Shown here: positions 16,822 to 24,653 of the stretch, in pieces | Layout: every line of letters begins with the position of its first letter | How positions within the stretch are numbered: position 1 is the first letter of the stretch | Assembly: GCF_001421015.2 (NCBI RefSeq) | Contig: NZ_CP021170.1 | Span: 1 to 64,000 of the forward strand | Source of the DNA: Paenibacillus bovis | GTDB lineage: Bacteria; Bacillota; Bacilli; Paenibacillales; Paenibacillaceae | Reading direction: 5' to 3' | DNA length: 64,000 nt | Position numbers and translations under genes: made by a program | Notes under the pieces: generated by a model | What the model was told of the DNA's origin: nothing | What the model saw: the letters and a program-made list of their open reading frames with translations, nothing else | Databases searched by the model: none

Positions 16822-16873
16822 TAACGTTTATTTTAATAAAAAGATTGACTTATATCGTTTAATTTAATATAAT
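16822..16873 (+). promoter_or_regulatory. Promoter with two operator repeats (ArdC-like gene)
   Basis: TTGACT (16845-16850), 17-bp spacer, TATAAT (16868-16873). The spacer is filled by operator TATCGTTTAATTTAA (16853-16867), and a related copy TAACGTTTATTTTAA lies exactly 31 bp upstream (16822-16836). The same arrangement occurs at 18124-18206. Repressor binding in the spacer would block RNA polymerase. Confidence 0.75.
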
Positions 16874-16916
16874 ATAGAAGTGGGGTTAAGAAATTTAACT
16901 CAAAGTGGACACAAAA

Positions 16917-16973
16917 AAACGGCTTTTGCTGTGATGAGCAAAGCCGTTTGGTAAAACATTGGGACGTTTTACC
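16917..16973 (+). promoter_or_regulatory. Two stem-loops in the 5' leader of the ArdC-like gene
   Basis: AAACGGCTTTTGCT pairs with AGCAAAGCCGTTT (16917-16949), then GGTAAAAC pairs with GTTTTACC (16950-16973). They lie between the promoter and the GTG start at 17008. The first resembles an attenuator with a weak U-tract; the second could sequester nothing obvious. Confidence 0.5.
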
Positions 16974-17007
16974 ATTCCACTATATCAACGCGATGGAGGA
17001 ATGTAAA

Positions 17008-17874
17008 GTGAGAAAACAAAAAACGGGTAAAACAGTTGCCGACGTGGTGACAGAGCGTATTGTGGAGCTAATGAGCCGAGGCGTTATTCCCTGGAGACGA
17101 GGCTGGGATGTATTGCCGGCAGTCAACTATGTTACGCAAAAAGCCTACAAAGGCATCAACTTGCTGCTGCTGGATCGGGCTGGGGAGTACATGACATACA
17201 AGCAAATGAAAGATCATGGTGGAACACTGAAAAAAGGAGCCGAAAAATTTATTGCGGTTCAATACTATGAAGGTGAGACCAAACTTACGGAGCAAGAGCA
17301 AAAAGAGGGAAAAGAGGCGACAACGTATCGCAGCAAACGATATTATTCCCTTTATCACATTGCGGATATCGAAGGTATACAAAGTAAGCAGCCGCATAAA
17401 GTTCGTAATCATCAACCTTTGGAAACGGCCGAGAAGTTTATTCAAGAGTTTGCGAATAAACCGGTCATTAAAGTGGGTTACAATCAAGCGGTATACTACA
17501 CCGAAAGAGATTTGATTGAAATTCCGGCATTATCCAGCTATCAAAAACCGGAAGAATATTATTCTACGGCTTATCATGAGCTGATTCATGCGACGGGGCA
17601 TTCCAGCCGCTTGAACCGTGAAGGATTTACAGATAGCTGCTCTATTGATCAATATTCCAAAGAGGAACTTATTGCTGAAATTGGTTCGGCAATGCTCTGT
17701 ACAATGGCTGGTATTGAGCATAGTACGCTCGAAGATAGCGCCGCCTATATTCAAAGCTGGGCAAGCCGATTAAAAGGCGATTCGGATTTGATCATACAAG
17801 CTGCTGCCAAAGCGCAAGCAGCAGTCAGTTACATCGCTCCAAACTACAACATGATGATGGAGGAAGCAGCTTAG
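17008..17874 (+). CDS. ArdC-like antirestriction protein, intact
   Basis: GTG 17008 follows GGAGGAATGTAAA and is preferred over a TTG at 16948 that lies inside the leader hairpins. N-terminal ArdC domain (VIPWRRGWD, NYVTQKAYKGIN, MTYKQMKDHGG), then a metalloprotease-like domain with YHELIHATGH at about residue 190 and a Glu-rich helix. ArdC proteins protect transferred plasmid DNA from restriction. It has 288 aa and is the intact relative of the frameshifted copy at 3169-4022. It follows an operator-controlled promoter. Confidence 0.85.
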   Translation: MRKQKTGKTVADVVTERIVELMSRGVIPWRRGWDVLPAVNYVTQKAYKGINLLLLDRAGEYMTYKQMKDHGGTLKKGAEKFIAVQYYEGETKLTEQEQKEGKEATTYRSKRYYSLYHIADIEGIQSKQPHKVRNHQPLETAEKFIQEFANKPVIKVGYNQAVYYTERDLIEIPALSSYQKPEEYYSTAYHELIHATGHSSRLNREGFTDSCSIDQYSKEELIAEIGSAMLCTMAGIEHSTLEDSAAYIQSWASRLKGDSDLIIQAAAKAQAAVSYIAPNYNMMMEEAA

Positions 17875-17922
17875 GCTGCTTCTGGTTTCACTTCACTTCT
17901 TACACTACTGGAGGGTTCACGT

Positions 17923-18060
17923 ATGAAAAATAATCAAAATTGCTGTGTCTGCCAATACGAAGAGAAAAGCGAATCGGAATATATTTGTCCACGGTGTCAC
18001 GATTGGGCGATGGAAGGGTCACAATTAATCTGGTACGTACCGTCACATCAAGAAAATTAA
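17923..18060 (+). CDS. Zinc-ribbon microprotein, 45 aa
   Basis: ATG 17923 follows GGAGGG. It contains CCVC and CPRCH, a compact zinc ribbon, and ends SHQEN. It lies 48 bp after the ArdC-like gene and before a strong terminator, so it is probably the last gene of that operon. Confidence 0.65.
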   Translation: MKNNQNCCVCQYEEKSESEYICPRCHDWAMEGSQLIWYVPSHQEN

Positions 18061-18070
18061 AATATAAAGT

Positions 18071-18114
18071 AAGCGATATGAGAGCGAATCACGCTTGCAT
18101 ATCGCTTATTTTTC
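18071..18114 (+). terminator. Rho-independent terminator
   Basis: AAGCGATATG pairs with CATATCGCTT, followed by ATTTTT. It closes the ArdC-like operon. Confidence 0.75.
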
Positions 18115-18123
18115 AGTCTATTA

Positions 18124-18206
18124 TAACGTTTAATTTAACAATTTTACTATGTTATATCGTTTATTTTAACAAAAAGGTTGACTTATATCGTTTAATTTAA
18201 TATAAT
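18124..18206 (+). promoter_or_regulatory. Promoter with three operator repeats at 31-bp spacing
   Basis: TTGACT (18178-18183), 17 bp, TATAAT (18201-18206). Operators TAACGTTTAATTTAA (18124), TATCGTTTATTTTAA (18155) and TATCGTTTAATTTAA (18186) start exactly 31 bp apart, the last filling the spacer. The match to 16822-16873 points to one shared regulator, most simply the triple-HTH protein. Confidence 0.75.
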
Positions 18207-18236
18207 AAGAGTATACCAAGTGAGAGGATGATAAAC

Positions 18237-18545
18237 ATGTTAAACAGATTAAAAGTGATTGGACTTACCAAACCACCAAAATTTGCACTGGGTCAGACCG
18301 TTATTACTGTCAATGCTCGGCATGAGCTCACTGACTTCGATATTACATATGCAATGAACCGTTTTATCGATGGAGATTGGGGGCTGTGCTGTGAAGAGGA
18401 TAAGCAAGCAAACGACGAAGGCTTATCCAAGGTTAATCCGGATCGGCTACTCGCTGTGTATGAAACTGCGAATGGAACCCCATTCTGGATCATTACAGAA
18501 TATGATCGCAGTGTGACGACTGTGCTCATGCCAAGCGATTATTGA
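18237..18545 (+). CDS. Conserved plasmid-associated protein, 102 aa
   Basis: ATG 18237 has the better spacing from GAGAGG than ATG 18228. The order GDWGLCCEEDKQAND, LLAVYET, PFWIITEYDRSVTTVLMP matches a small family common on plasmids and integrative elements, often mislabelled in databases as a type I restriction subunit. Its function is unknown. It is expressed from the three-operator promoter. Confidence 0.75.
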   Translation: MLNRLKVIGLTKPPKFALGQTVITVNARHELTDFDITYAMNRFIDGDWGLCCEEDKQANDEGLSKVNPDRLLAVYETANGTPFWIITEYDRSVTTVLMPSDY

Positions 18546-18552
18546 TCATTCA

Positions 18553-18582
18553 GGGGCGAGGATTTACGAGGCCATTCGCCCC
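18553..18582 (+). repeat. 30-nt leader hairpin, copy 1
   Basis: GGGGCGA...TCGCCCC encloses a 16-nt loop ending TTACGAGGCCAT. It lies 27 nt before the gene at 18609. Two further copies occur at 19210 and 20021, each 30 nt long and each just before a gene. Confidence 0.75.
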
Positions 18583-18608
18583 TTATTCTAAATAAGGGAG
18601 ATGTACAG

Positions 18609-19178
18609 ATGACACAAGCTATTCCAAAAAGAAACAAACCCATCTATTTTATGGCTCCTGTTCCAAGCCAGCCACCGCGTTATGTATTTGCTTGGGAGAG
18701 CCTACCTGACGGAACAGCAAGCATGACCATTTTTTGTAGTACACTGGCTAAAGAACCTGCGCTTCAGGAAATTGCCATCTTTAATGATCGGATTTGTTTA
18801 CTAAAAAACGGGAAAATGATTACACGAAAATTATTCAAACGTGTAGAATATGACTTCGCTGAGCGAATCGGCATCGTCATGGATCTACTGCAAAGAGAAT
18901 TAGCGGCGGCAGAGGTCGTGCATGTGTTATATCAGCCGCTGAGCCATACACAAGCAGCAGAATTTAAGCTGTATCATCAAAAGGGGAAAAAGTGGGACGA
19001 GTACACTTTCTTACCACCGAACTACAGCAGTGAAAGTTTCGATCATGGATATTTTATTATGAAGAGTAGCGAAAATAACATTGTCGAGGTTTCATCGCTA
19101 TTAAATACCAATGCCGATATAGCCGTCAGTCTGGGGCACGGATTTTTGAACTCGTTGCAGTTAACAAGCGGTAGATAA
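18609..19178 (+). CDS. Hypothetical protein, 189 aa
   Basis: ATG 18609 follows AAGGGAG and the first leader hairpin. The sequence is mixed alpha/beta without cysteines or membrane segments. No family recognised. It belongs to a set of small plasmid genes, three of which share the hairpin. Confidence 0.7.
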   Translation: MTQAIPKRNKPIYFMAPVPSQPPRYVFAWESLPDGTASMTIFCSTLAKEPALQEIAIFNDRICLLKNGKMITRKLFKRVEYDFAERIGIVMDLLQRELAAAEVVHVLYQPLSHTQAAEFKLYHQKGKKWDEYTFLPPNYSSESFDHGYFIMKSSENNIVEVSSLLNTNADIAVSLGHGFLNSLQLTSGR

Positions 19179-19209
19179 CAGAAATTTATGTCATAAGAGA
19201 GGTTTTGCT

Positions 19210-19239
19210 GGGGCGAAAGCGTACAATACTATTCGCCCC
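19210..19239 (+). repeat. 30-nt leader hairpin, copy 2
   Basis: GGGGCGAAAGC...ATTCGCCCC, same stem and length as copies 1 and 3 but with loop GTACAATACT. It lies 33 nt before the gene at 19272. Confidence 0.7.
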
Positions 19240-19271
19240 TACTCCAAAAATAAAAGGTAAGGAGAAATCAA

Positions 19272-19655
19272 ATGGATAGTACAACAATGGTCAATCAGCT
19301 GGAAGCCGCACATGAAATGTTTTGGCAGGCACGGGTTCATATCGGCGGGGTGGACATGCTTATCGAATTTATCGATGCAGCGGATTGGGAAGAACGCTGG
19401 CGCACATTCTGCGCAAAGCAGCAGCCGGGTTCTACCCTGCCGAATATCCGTCAACTTGACCCAGCTAATTATGTGTTTTGGGCATCTTATCGCACTACGC
19501 AGCATGATTCTACGCGGTATGAGCACCTGATTACGAATGATCCACTGGATGTGGTCCATATCGCAGGCACTTCGGAAAGGATGGAATTTCTAATCGATCT
19601 GACTACCTGCATATCCCGGGAAGCGGATATCGATCTACTGCATATGTCTTTATAA
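19272..19655 (+). CDS. Hypothetical protein, 127 aa, relative of the gene at 20912
   Basis: ATG 19272 follows AAGGAG and hairpin copy 2. Residues about 7-45 and the NDPL-VVHIAG motif match the protein at 20912 (AAxWEERW, NDPLRLVHV), so the two are diverged duplicates. No cysteine cluster or membrane segment. Function unknown. Confidence 0.7.
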   Translation: MDSTTMVNQLEAAHEMFWQARVHIGGVDMLIEFIDAADWEERWRTFCAKQQPGSTLPNIRQLDPANYVFWASYRTTQHDSTRYEHLITNDPLDVVHIAGTSERMEFLIDLTTCISREADIDLLHMSL

Positions 19656-19677
19656 CAACAGAAAGAAGGTAAAAACG

Positions 19678-19956
19678 ATGGAAAAACACAACATGTTGGC
19701 CATCTCTACGGCTCATATCGAGCCTACAGTGCTTGAAAAAATGAACAATGGGGAAAAGGTGGGCTGTATCTATTATGCGAAGGAAGGATATGGATTCTTT
19801 CTGCCGGTGGTGGATCTGCTGGATGAAAGTGCTGAACAACTGGCAGAATGCCTTGATCAGGCGATCGCACTTGCCCGCCGCGAAGGCTGCACCTTCCTGA
19901 TGATTGACAGGGATGTGAGTGCCGTGGAGCAGCTGCCGGAGTATGAGCATGCCTGA
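19678..19956 (+). CDS. DUF5983 family protein, 92 aa
   Basis: The ISTAHI motif near the N-terminus, YGFFLPV in the middle and ALARREGCTFLMIDRDVSAV followed by LPEYEH at the end match DUF5983, small proteins common on plasmids and integrative elements. ATG 19678 is 22 bp after the preceding stop behind AAGAAGG. Function unknown; its relatives often travel with ArdC-like genes. Confidence 0.75.
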   Translation: MEKHNMLAISTAHIEPTVLEKMNNGEKVGCIYYAKEGYGFFLPVVDLLDESAEQLAECLDQAIALARREGCTFLMIDRDVSAVEQLPEYEHA

Positions 19957-20020
19957 TACACTGCAATTTAAAAAAACGAACAGCAAAAAGGCATAATCGT
20001 TTGACGAGAACGATCATGCC

Positions 20021-20050
20021 GGGGCGAAAGCTTACGAGGCCATTCGCCCC
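20021..20050 (+). repeat. 30-nt leader hairpin, copy 3
   Basis: GGGGCGAAAGCTTACGAGG...CCCC. Copies 1 and 3 share the loop TTACGAGGCCAT. It lies 27 nt before the TTG start at 20078. Confidence 0.75.
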
Positions 20051-20077
20051 ACCATTTTATCATAAAGAGGTGGGAAC

Positions 20078-20425
20078 TTGAAAGAGTTTGCCATGGAATA
20101 CCCGTATTTTTCGACAACCGTCCCTTATGAACAAGAGGGCTTAATGCATATATTGGAAATGGTAAGCGCCGGGGTGCAGCAACAGAAACTACCCCAAAAT
20201 TTACAAGTGTACAAGCTGGAATATTTGATTGGTCTGGATGCCATCACCCTGCGGCGGATTGGCAAGGGGATCGAGAAAGAACATCAGGCAGGCAAGCATA
20301 TTGCCCTGATGGCTACCAAGCTGGATCAGTTTGATCAGCTGCTTGATCCGTTCCTACGGAATTGGATGCGCCTGCATTGTATCACGGTGACAAACAGCAA
20401 TCTGCTGGGAGGTGGAGCCGAGTGA
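20078..20425 (+). CDS. Hypothetical protein, 115 aa
   Basis: TTG 20078 follows GAGGTGGG with 5-nt spacing; ATG 20093 is too far from it. Helical, with HILEMVSAGVQQQKLP and ATKLDQFDQLLDPF. Its stop overlaps the next start (GTGA). No family recognised. Confidence 0.65.
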   Translation: MKEFAMEYPYFSTTVPYEQEGLMHILEMVSAGVQQQKLPQNLQVYKLEYLIGLDAITLRRIGKGIEKEHQAGKHIALMATKLDQFDQLLDPFLRNWMRLHCITVTNSNLLGGGAE

Positions 20426-20859
20426 AGGCAGCCTTGATTTGGAACAAAGAAGAGCTGCGGGACTGGATCTACCGATTCCGGCAGAATGTAGCCAATCAAT
20501 ATGACCGCCGTCTCTACGCGGAGGAAATCACCCGCTGGGAACGAAGCGCGATTCATGAAGCCCTGACCTACCGCGGACAAAATGACCAGATCGATGACAG
20601 CACGATTGTCAGCACGGTGCAGCTGATCCTGCAAACCGCCGAAGAGTTCCGGAAATCGGAAGGGCTGACCGCTATGGAAGAAGATCCGCCGTGTTCCTTC
20701 TGTGAATGCGACGATGACGAAGATACCGGGTTTATCTGTTCCGAGTGCCGGGAGCGGTATGAAGAAGCGTCCCGTCCGGAAGAGTCCAGCAGCCATTTAG
20801 CGGCTGTACAGGGCGTCCTCCACGCGATCGAAGCCTTACAGGCAGAACGTTTACACTAA
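20422..20859 (+). CDS. Zinc-finger helical protein, 145 aa
   Basis: GTG 20422 lies behind GGGAGGTGG in a 4-bp overlap with the preceding gene. The first 85 residues are helical (EEITRWERSAIHEAL). CSFCECDDDED and FICSEC form a likely zinc site at about 93-117. An acidic helix follows. Function unknown. Confidence 0.65.
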   Translation: MKAALIWNKEELRDWIYRFRQNVANQYDRRLYAEEITRWERSAIHEALTYRGQNDQIDDSTIVSTVQLILQTAEEFRKSEGLTAMEEDPPCSFCECDDDEDTGFICSECRERYEEASRPEESSSHLAAVQGVLHAIEALQAERLH

Positions 20860-20911
20860 ACCATGAGGCCAGCAGCAGACCCTGCTGCTGGCGATAAGGA
20901 GCGATTGAATA

Positions 20912-21502
20912 ATGAATATCGACCACATTGCTGAGCTGCTGAAACAGGCGCATACGGAGCTACGCGTGGCTAAATATATGATCGACGGGCGAGAAATGAA
21001 GATTGAATTTATTCTTCCTGAACAGTGGGAAGAGCGCCATGAAGAGTACGCGATGGGGGTCAGTCATTACTGGGGCTGGGATGAACTGGATTTCGACGAT
21101 GTAGATATCAGCTTGCCGGTGTACTGGGGCACCCGGTATGAAAAAATTCTGCACTATGTTCATGCCATTCAGACCGTTTCTAATGATCCGCTGCGGCTGG
21201 TTCATGTGCTAGCCAATCAAGCGCATCCCGAATGGGTATGTGTCCCGGGCAGCGCCGTGCCCCGGATAACTGCGACAGAACAGCCGTGGTGCGTGATCCG
21301 GGAAGATCGGAATATCAGCCTGCTGGCTGCGTACCCGCATTTGTCGCCGATCGCAGGACTACAGAAATTCATGCAGGATCGCGACTATGAATATATGGAT
21401 GATGGGCCGACCGGTACCGACAATTTGGTCGTCGATCTGATCAATGAAGACGGCGAAGAGCTGCGCGTGTACGTGCAGTACGAGTATGACTTTGCTGGCT
21501 GA
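20912..21502 (+). CDS. Hypothetical protein, 196 aa, relative of the gene at 19272
   Basis: ATG 20912 follows AAGGAGCG. The N-terminal 110 residues align with the protein at 19272 (QAHTELRVAKYMIDG, WEERHEEY, NDPLRLVHV). The extra C-terminal 85 residues include YEYMDDGPTG and a beta-rich acidic end. Function unknown; a terminator follows. Confidence 0.7.
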   Translation: MNIDHIAELLKQAHTELRVAKYMIDGREMKIEFILPEQWEERHEEYAMGVSHYWGWDELDFDDVDISLPVYWGTRYEKILHYVHAIQTVSNDPLRLVHVLANQAHPEWVCVPGSAVPRITATEQPWCVIREDRNISLLAAYPHLSPIAGLQKFMQDRDYEYMDDGPTGTDNLVVDLINEDGEELRVYVQYEYDFAG

Positions 21503-21526
21503 TCATTCCAAAACGCTGCATCCACC

Positions 21527-21549
21527 AAGCCGGGACTTCCCGGCTTTTT
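21527..21549 (+). terminator. Rho-independent terminator
   Basis: AAGCCGGG pairs with CCCGGCTT around ACTT, followed by TTTTC. It separates the preceding gene run from the TGT-like gene. Confidence 0.75.
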
Positions 21550-21600
21550 CTTTTCCATCACCTAACGATCAACGATTTAAAAAGAGAGGTATCCTGAAAT

Positions 21601-22662
21601 ATGTATCCTTATAAACAACCATCGGCGCGAACCCTGCTTCGCCAATTTTTAACCAGATTCAAAAAACGCGGCTATATCGAAACCGCTAACGGCAAAGCCA
21701 ATTTATATGCCGGATGTACCCGGCTATCTGTGCAGCTGCGCGCGGCAAGCAGCAGAAAACCTTTGACTCTTCCTTACCGGGCTATCCGGGCAGCTATTCA
21801 TTATCTGTATGCTGTCCGCACTGTCACCCGTAGCGATCTGGAAGCGTTCAGCCGCGGCTATAACAGTGCCCTGCTGGGTATCCTGATTGAAATTGCCGGT
21901 AGCGCGGCGCGAATCCAGCGCACGGCATCGGGTCGGCTGCGTTTGTCTCTTCTTGGCATTCGCTACTACTTTGCCGGAGCCGACCGGTCGCCGCGAGACT
22001 TGACTATTGCGGCTCATAACGGGGCGCGTCACGTATTGTTCTCCTATGCCCACCTGCGCGGTCGCCGGGCATGGAAGCAGCATGTTCAGCGGCTTGGGCT
22101 CCGGGTACTGCTGGATTCCGGTGCGTTCTCGGTCTGGCGAGCGGCGCAGCAAGGCAAGGCGATCGCTCCTATCGATCTGGCAGCGTATATTTCGTTTATC
22201 CAAGAACACCAGGACGTGATTCAGGCATATTTCAACCTGGATGTGATTGGCGATCCTGCCGCGACCCGGCAGAATGCTGAGCAGATGCAGGCTGCCGGAC
22301 TCCAGCCGATCCCGGTCTGGCATGCCGGTACCGATCTGCAGGAGCTGCAGCAGCTTATTCAGCAGGAACATCCGGTGATTGCTATCGGCGGGACAGTCGG
22401 TATGTCAGAGAAGCGGCGCAGGCGCATATTCCGCTGGGTATTCCGTTTGTATCCTGAGCAGAATTTTCACTTCCTTGGTGGCAGCAGCCGTCTTTTAACC
22501 GCCTTCCCTTGGTTTTCTGCGGACTCGACCGGTTGGCTGGTTGGCAGGAAGTATGGGGCACTTATCGATGCGCAGGGGCAGCGCAGGGCGCCGGAAATAA
22601 ACGGGCTGCAAGCGACCGCACGGAATTGTCAGTATCTGGCCAGTCTCGAAGCGGCCGGATAA
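21601..22662 (+). CDS. DpdA/tRNA-guanine transglycosylase-like protein
   Basis: The C-terminal two thirds has the TGT barrel signature seen in DpdA-type phage and genomic-island proteins: LLDSGAFSVW at about residue 168, YFNLDVIGDPAAT at about 209, PIPVWHAGTD, AIGGTVGM, and SSRLLTAFPWFSADSTGW near 296-312. TGT enzymes swap guanine for a deazapurine; DpdA does so in DNA. The first 130 residues look like a separate basic, possibly winged-helix, domain. No preQ0 synthesis gene lies nearby, so the substrate would come from the host. ATG 21601 follows AGAGAGG. Confidence 0.75.
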   Translation: MYPYKQPSARTLLRQFLTRFKKRGYIETANGKANLYAGCTRLSVQLRAASSRKPLTLPYRAIRAAIHYLYAVRTVTRSDLEAFSRGYNSALLGILIEIAGSAARIQRTASGRLRLSLLGIRYYFAGADRSPRDLTIAAHNGARHVLFSYAHLRGRRAWKQHVQRLGLRVLLDSGAFSVWRAAQQGKAIAPIDLAAYISFIQEHQDVIQAYFNLDVIGDPAATRQNAEQMQAAGLQPIPVWHAGTDLQELQQLIQQEHPVIAIGGTVGMSEKRRRRIFRWVFRLYPEQNFHFLGGSSRLLTAFPWFSADSTGWLVGRKYGALIDAQGQRRAPEINGLQATARNCQYLASLEAAG

Positions 22663-22747
22663 GCCGCCATACGATCGGTACCGGAAAGAAAGGGAAACGT
22701 CCGCAGCCGAGCCGTTTTGCGCGATAGACCAAAAAAGGGAACTTTAA

Positions 22748-22797
22748 CCTGCCTTTTTCGCTTCTTCAGCTTGGATCATAAAACCCTAAATAACGCT
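22748..22797. repeat. Short dispersed repeat, copy 2
   Basis: Matches the 12463 region: a stem from A- and T-runs followed by GCTTCTTCAGCTTGGA and AAAACCCTAAATAAC. The stretch 22663-22939 otherwise holds no gene I can support; a 15-codon ORF at 22890 is possible. Confidence 0.4.
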
Positions 22798-22939
22798 GAG
22801 GCTCCTTATTTCATTATGAGTGACCGCAGCAGGGAAGGAATAGCACCTGACCAGCGCGTTCATATCACGATGAAGAAAGGGCGATCGATATGTATAAGAT
22901 TAAGATTCAGAAGACAATCCAAAAAGGGAGGGGGTAGCT

Positions 22940-23050
22940 GTGAGCTGGAGTAAGCGCACCATGGTATGGATACAGGAGCGTGTACTGGCTTCGCTATTCA
23001 TTCATTTGATAATTCTGCTGATCCGGTACTGGATTGAACATAGCAGGTAA
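22940..23050 (+). CDS. Membrane microprotein, 36 aa
   Basis: GTG 22940 has a very strong GGGAGGGGGT site 6 nt upstream. Residues 14-28 (VLASLFIHLIILLI) form one membrane segment with a basic N-terminus. It is too short for family assignment. Confidence 0.55.
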   Translation: MSWSKRTMVWIQERVLASLFIHLIILLIRYWIEHSR

Positions 23051-23318
23051 ACGCTAGAATGAAAGGCAAAAATAGGGGATGGGTTGGATAGAAGAATAGG
23101 GTATCCTTCAACAACGGAAGGTAGAATATGAGCGCTATCCATCCATTCCTTATTATATGTTACGGCCGGTATCCGGTTTAATAGGCAATCGAGTGGAATA
23201 GAAAAAAAGGGAAATCTGATAGATAAGCCCTATATCCATACGAAAAGGTGTATAATAATGGTAAATATGATATTTTATTGTATTGTATTTATTACATATC
23301 ACGAGAGGAGTGATAGGC

Positions 23319-23435
23319 GTGTCCGCATCCTTCATAAGCGTGCTATTATATATAATAGTCATTTTGGCCATTATAGGTTTGATCAGTTTCTTTGTAACTA
23401 AAGCCGTTCGGAAAAACAAAAAGAACATCCAATAA
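23319..23435 (+). CDS. Membrane microprotein, 38 aa
   Basis: GTG 23319 follows GAGAGGAG. Residues 5-28 (FISVLLYIIVILAIIGLISF) are hydrophobic, then a basic tail VRKNKKNIQ. It resembles the short single-pass DUF4083-type proteins, but that is a guess. A -10-like TATAAT lies at 23251. Confidence 0.6.
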   Translation: MSASFISVLLYIIVILAIIGLISFFVTKAVRKNKKNIQ

Positions 23436-23477
23436 AAAAAGACCAAGCCAGGTATGATCCTGAGCTTGGTCTTTTTT
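23434..23477. terminator. Bidirectional terminator between convergent genes
   Basis: AAAAAAGACCAAGC pairs with GCTTGGTCTTTTTT. It serves the microprotein and the secreted protein. Confidence 0.85.
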
Positions 23478-23485
23478 ACTGATTA

Positions 23486-24082
23486 TTAATTCCAGTTAAC
23501 GACCATCCAACCTGAGCTTGAAACCGTAGTATACATGATCCAGCGTGAGCTGCCCAGCGGAACCCATGCATTATCAAACATTTCAGCAGTCACAGAAGCG
23601 TTAACTTCTGCAGGCAGGCTGGAAGTGGATACGGCACGAGTCACCTTCAGAGAAGGTGCAGAGAATTTCATGAAGGCACCCCAATAATCATGATTACGTG
23701 GGTTCGAAATTTTCCATTGAGAACCTGATTTTGCTAAATCGAATTGATAACTCATTTTAATAACGCCATATGTAACTTTAGACGTCCACACTCCTGCATA
23801 TCCTTGGTTTGAGTCAGAGCCATTAGTAGAAATGCCTGATTTGCTTGGGGTAAACGTATTTGTAACGGTGTATTCGTTACCATTCTTGTCGGTATACTCT
23901 TTTGTTTCTTGGAACGGATGAATAGGATTCAGTGTACTTAAATCCTGTTCAATCTTCACATCCGGTTTGATAGCGGCAGCAGTGGCAGCAGGATCAGCTT
24001 CACTTGCGAATGCTGAACTTGCTGAAGTGACGGAGAGACCGAGAATAGCCATTAAAGCAAAACCTTTAAAAAACTTTTTCAC
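23486..24082 (-). CDS. Secreted protein with signal peptide, 198 aa
   Basis: GTG 24082 follows GAGGAGG. MKKFFKGFALMAILGLSV begins a Sec signal peptide with likely cleavage after AFA (about residue 27). The mature protein is beta-rich, without cysteines, with repeated VT/YTVTNTFTPS stretches and a WVPLGSSRW segment. It is probably released to the medium or wall. No enzymatic family recognised. Confidence 0.75.
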   Translation of the reverse strand: MKKFFKGFALMAILGLSVTSASSAFASEADPAATAAAIKPDVKIEQDLSTLNPIHPFQETKEYTDKNGNEYTVTNTFTPSKSGISTNGSDSNQGYAGVWTSKVTYGVIKMSYQFDLAKSGSQWKISNPRNHDYWGAFMKFSAPSLKVTRAVSTSSLPAEVNASVTAEMFDNAWVPLGSSRWIMYTTVSSSGWMVVNWN

Positions 24083-24249
24083 GTGTAAACCTCCTCTTAT
24101 ATTGGAACTGCTTCTTAATTATAGTATAAATACCAATAATAACCAAATATTATTGTGTCTATTATGTGAAGTGGTGAAAAGGGTAGGGGGAATCATTAGG
24201 GTAGATTCGTTGGAAAGTCTGGAAGGAAGGCAGAATTAGAGGAGGTACT

Positions 24250-24609
24250 ATGTACAAACGAGTGACGAAATGGGTGCTAACGATCGGCGCAATCTGTGTA
24301 CTCTATATAGGTGTAGAAATCATACTTCTTTACAATCGTCATCCGACATTGTACTCCACGGTGAAACGCTTGCAGGCTCATGCTCCAGAAATCGAAGCGT
24401 ATGGAGAAAAGTGGACGTATACAGATACGGAAAATGTAGATGAGAAAAAGTTAGAGAAGTTTACAGAAGGAGAAGGCGCGTACAAAGATCAAATGTATTT
24501 TTTTTCCGGTAGACCGGGTACTCCCGCCAATATTTATATTAAAAAACAAGGGACCGAATACTACCGATACATGCGTTCGACATTCATTTTTTTTCACGGC
24601 GTAGGCTGA
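24250..24609 (+). CDS. Membrane-anchored protein, 119 aa
   Basis: ATG 24250 follows GGAGGTAC. Residues 8-28 form one membrane anchor, and the remainder is polar and probably extracytoplasmic. No family recognised. It ends at a bidirectional terminator. Confidence 0.65.
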   Translation: MYKRVTKWVLTIGAICVLYIGVEIILLYNRHPTLYSTVKRLQAHAPEIEAYGEKWTYTDTENVDEKKLEKFTEGEGAYKDQMYFFSGRPGTPANIYIKKQGTEYYRYMRSTFIFFHGVG

Positions 24610-24617
24610 TTCAAGAT

Positions 24618-24653
24618 AAGAAAAAGGCGCAGATCACACTGCGCCTTTTTCTT
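24618..24653. terminator. Bidirectional terminator
   Basis: AAGAAAAAGGCGCA pairs with TGCGCCTTTTTCTT. It lies between convergent genes. Confidence 0.85.

Noticed and set aside
22717-22953. 78-codon frame after the TGT-like gene
   Set aside because: It spans the dispersed repeat hairpin and runs into the strong start site of the 22940 microprotein; no ribosome binding site at its own start.
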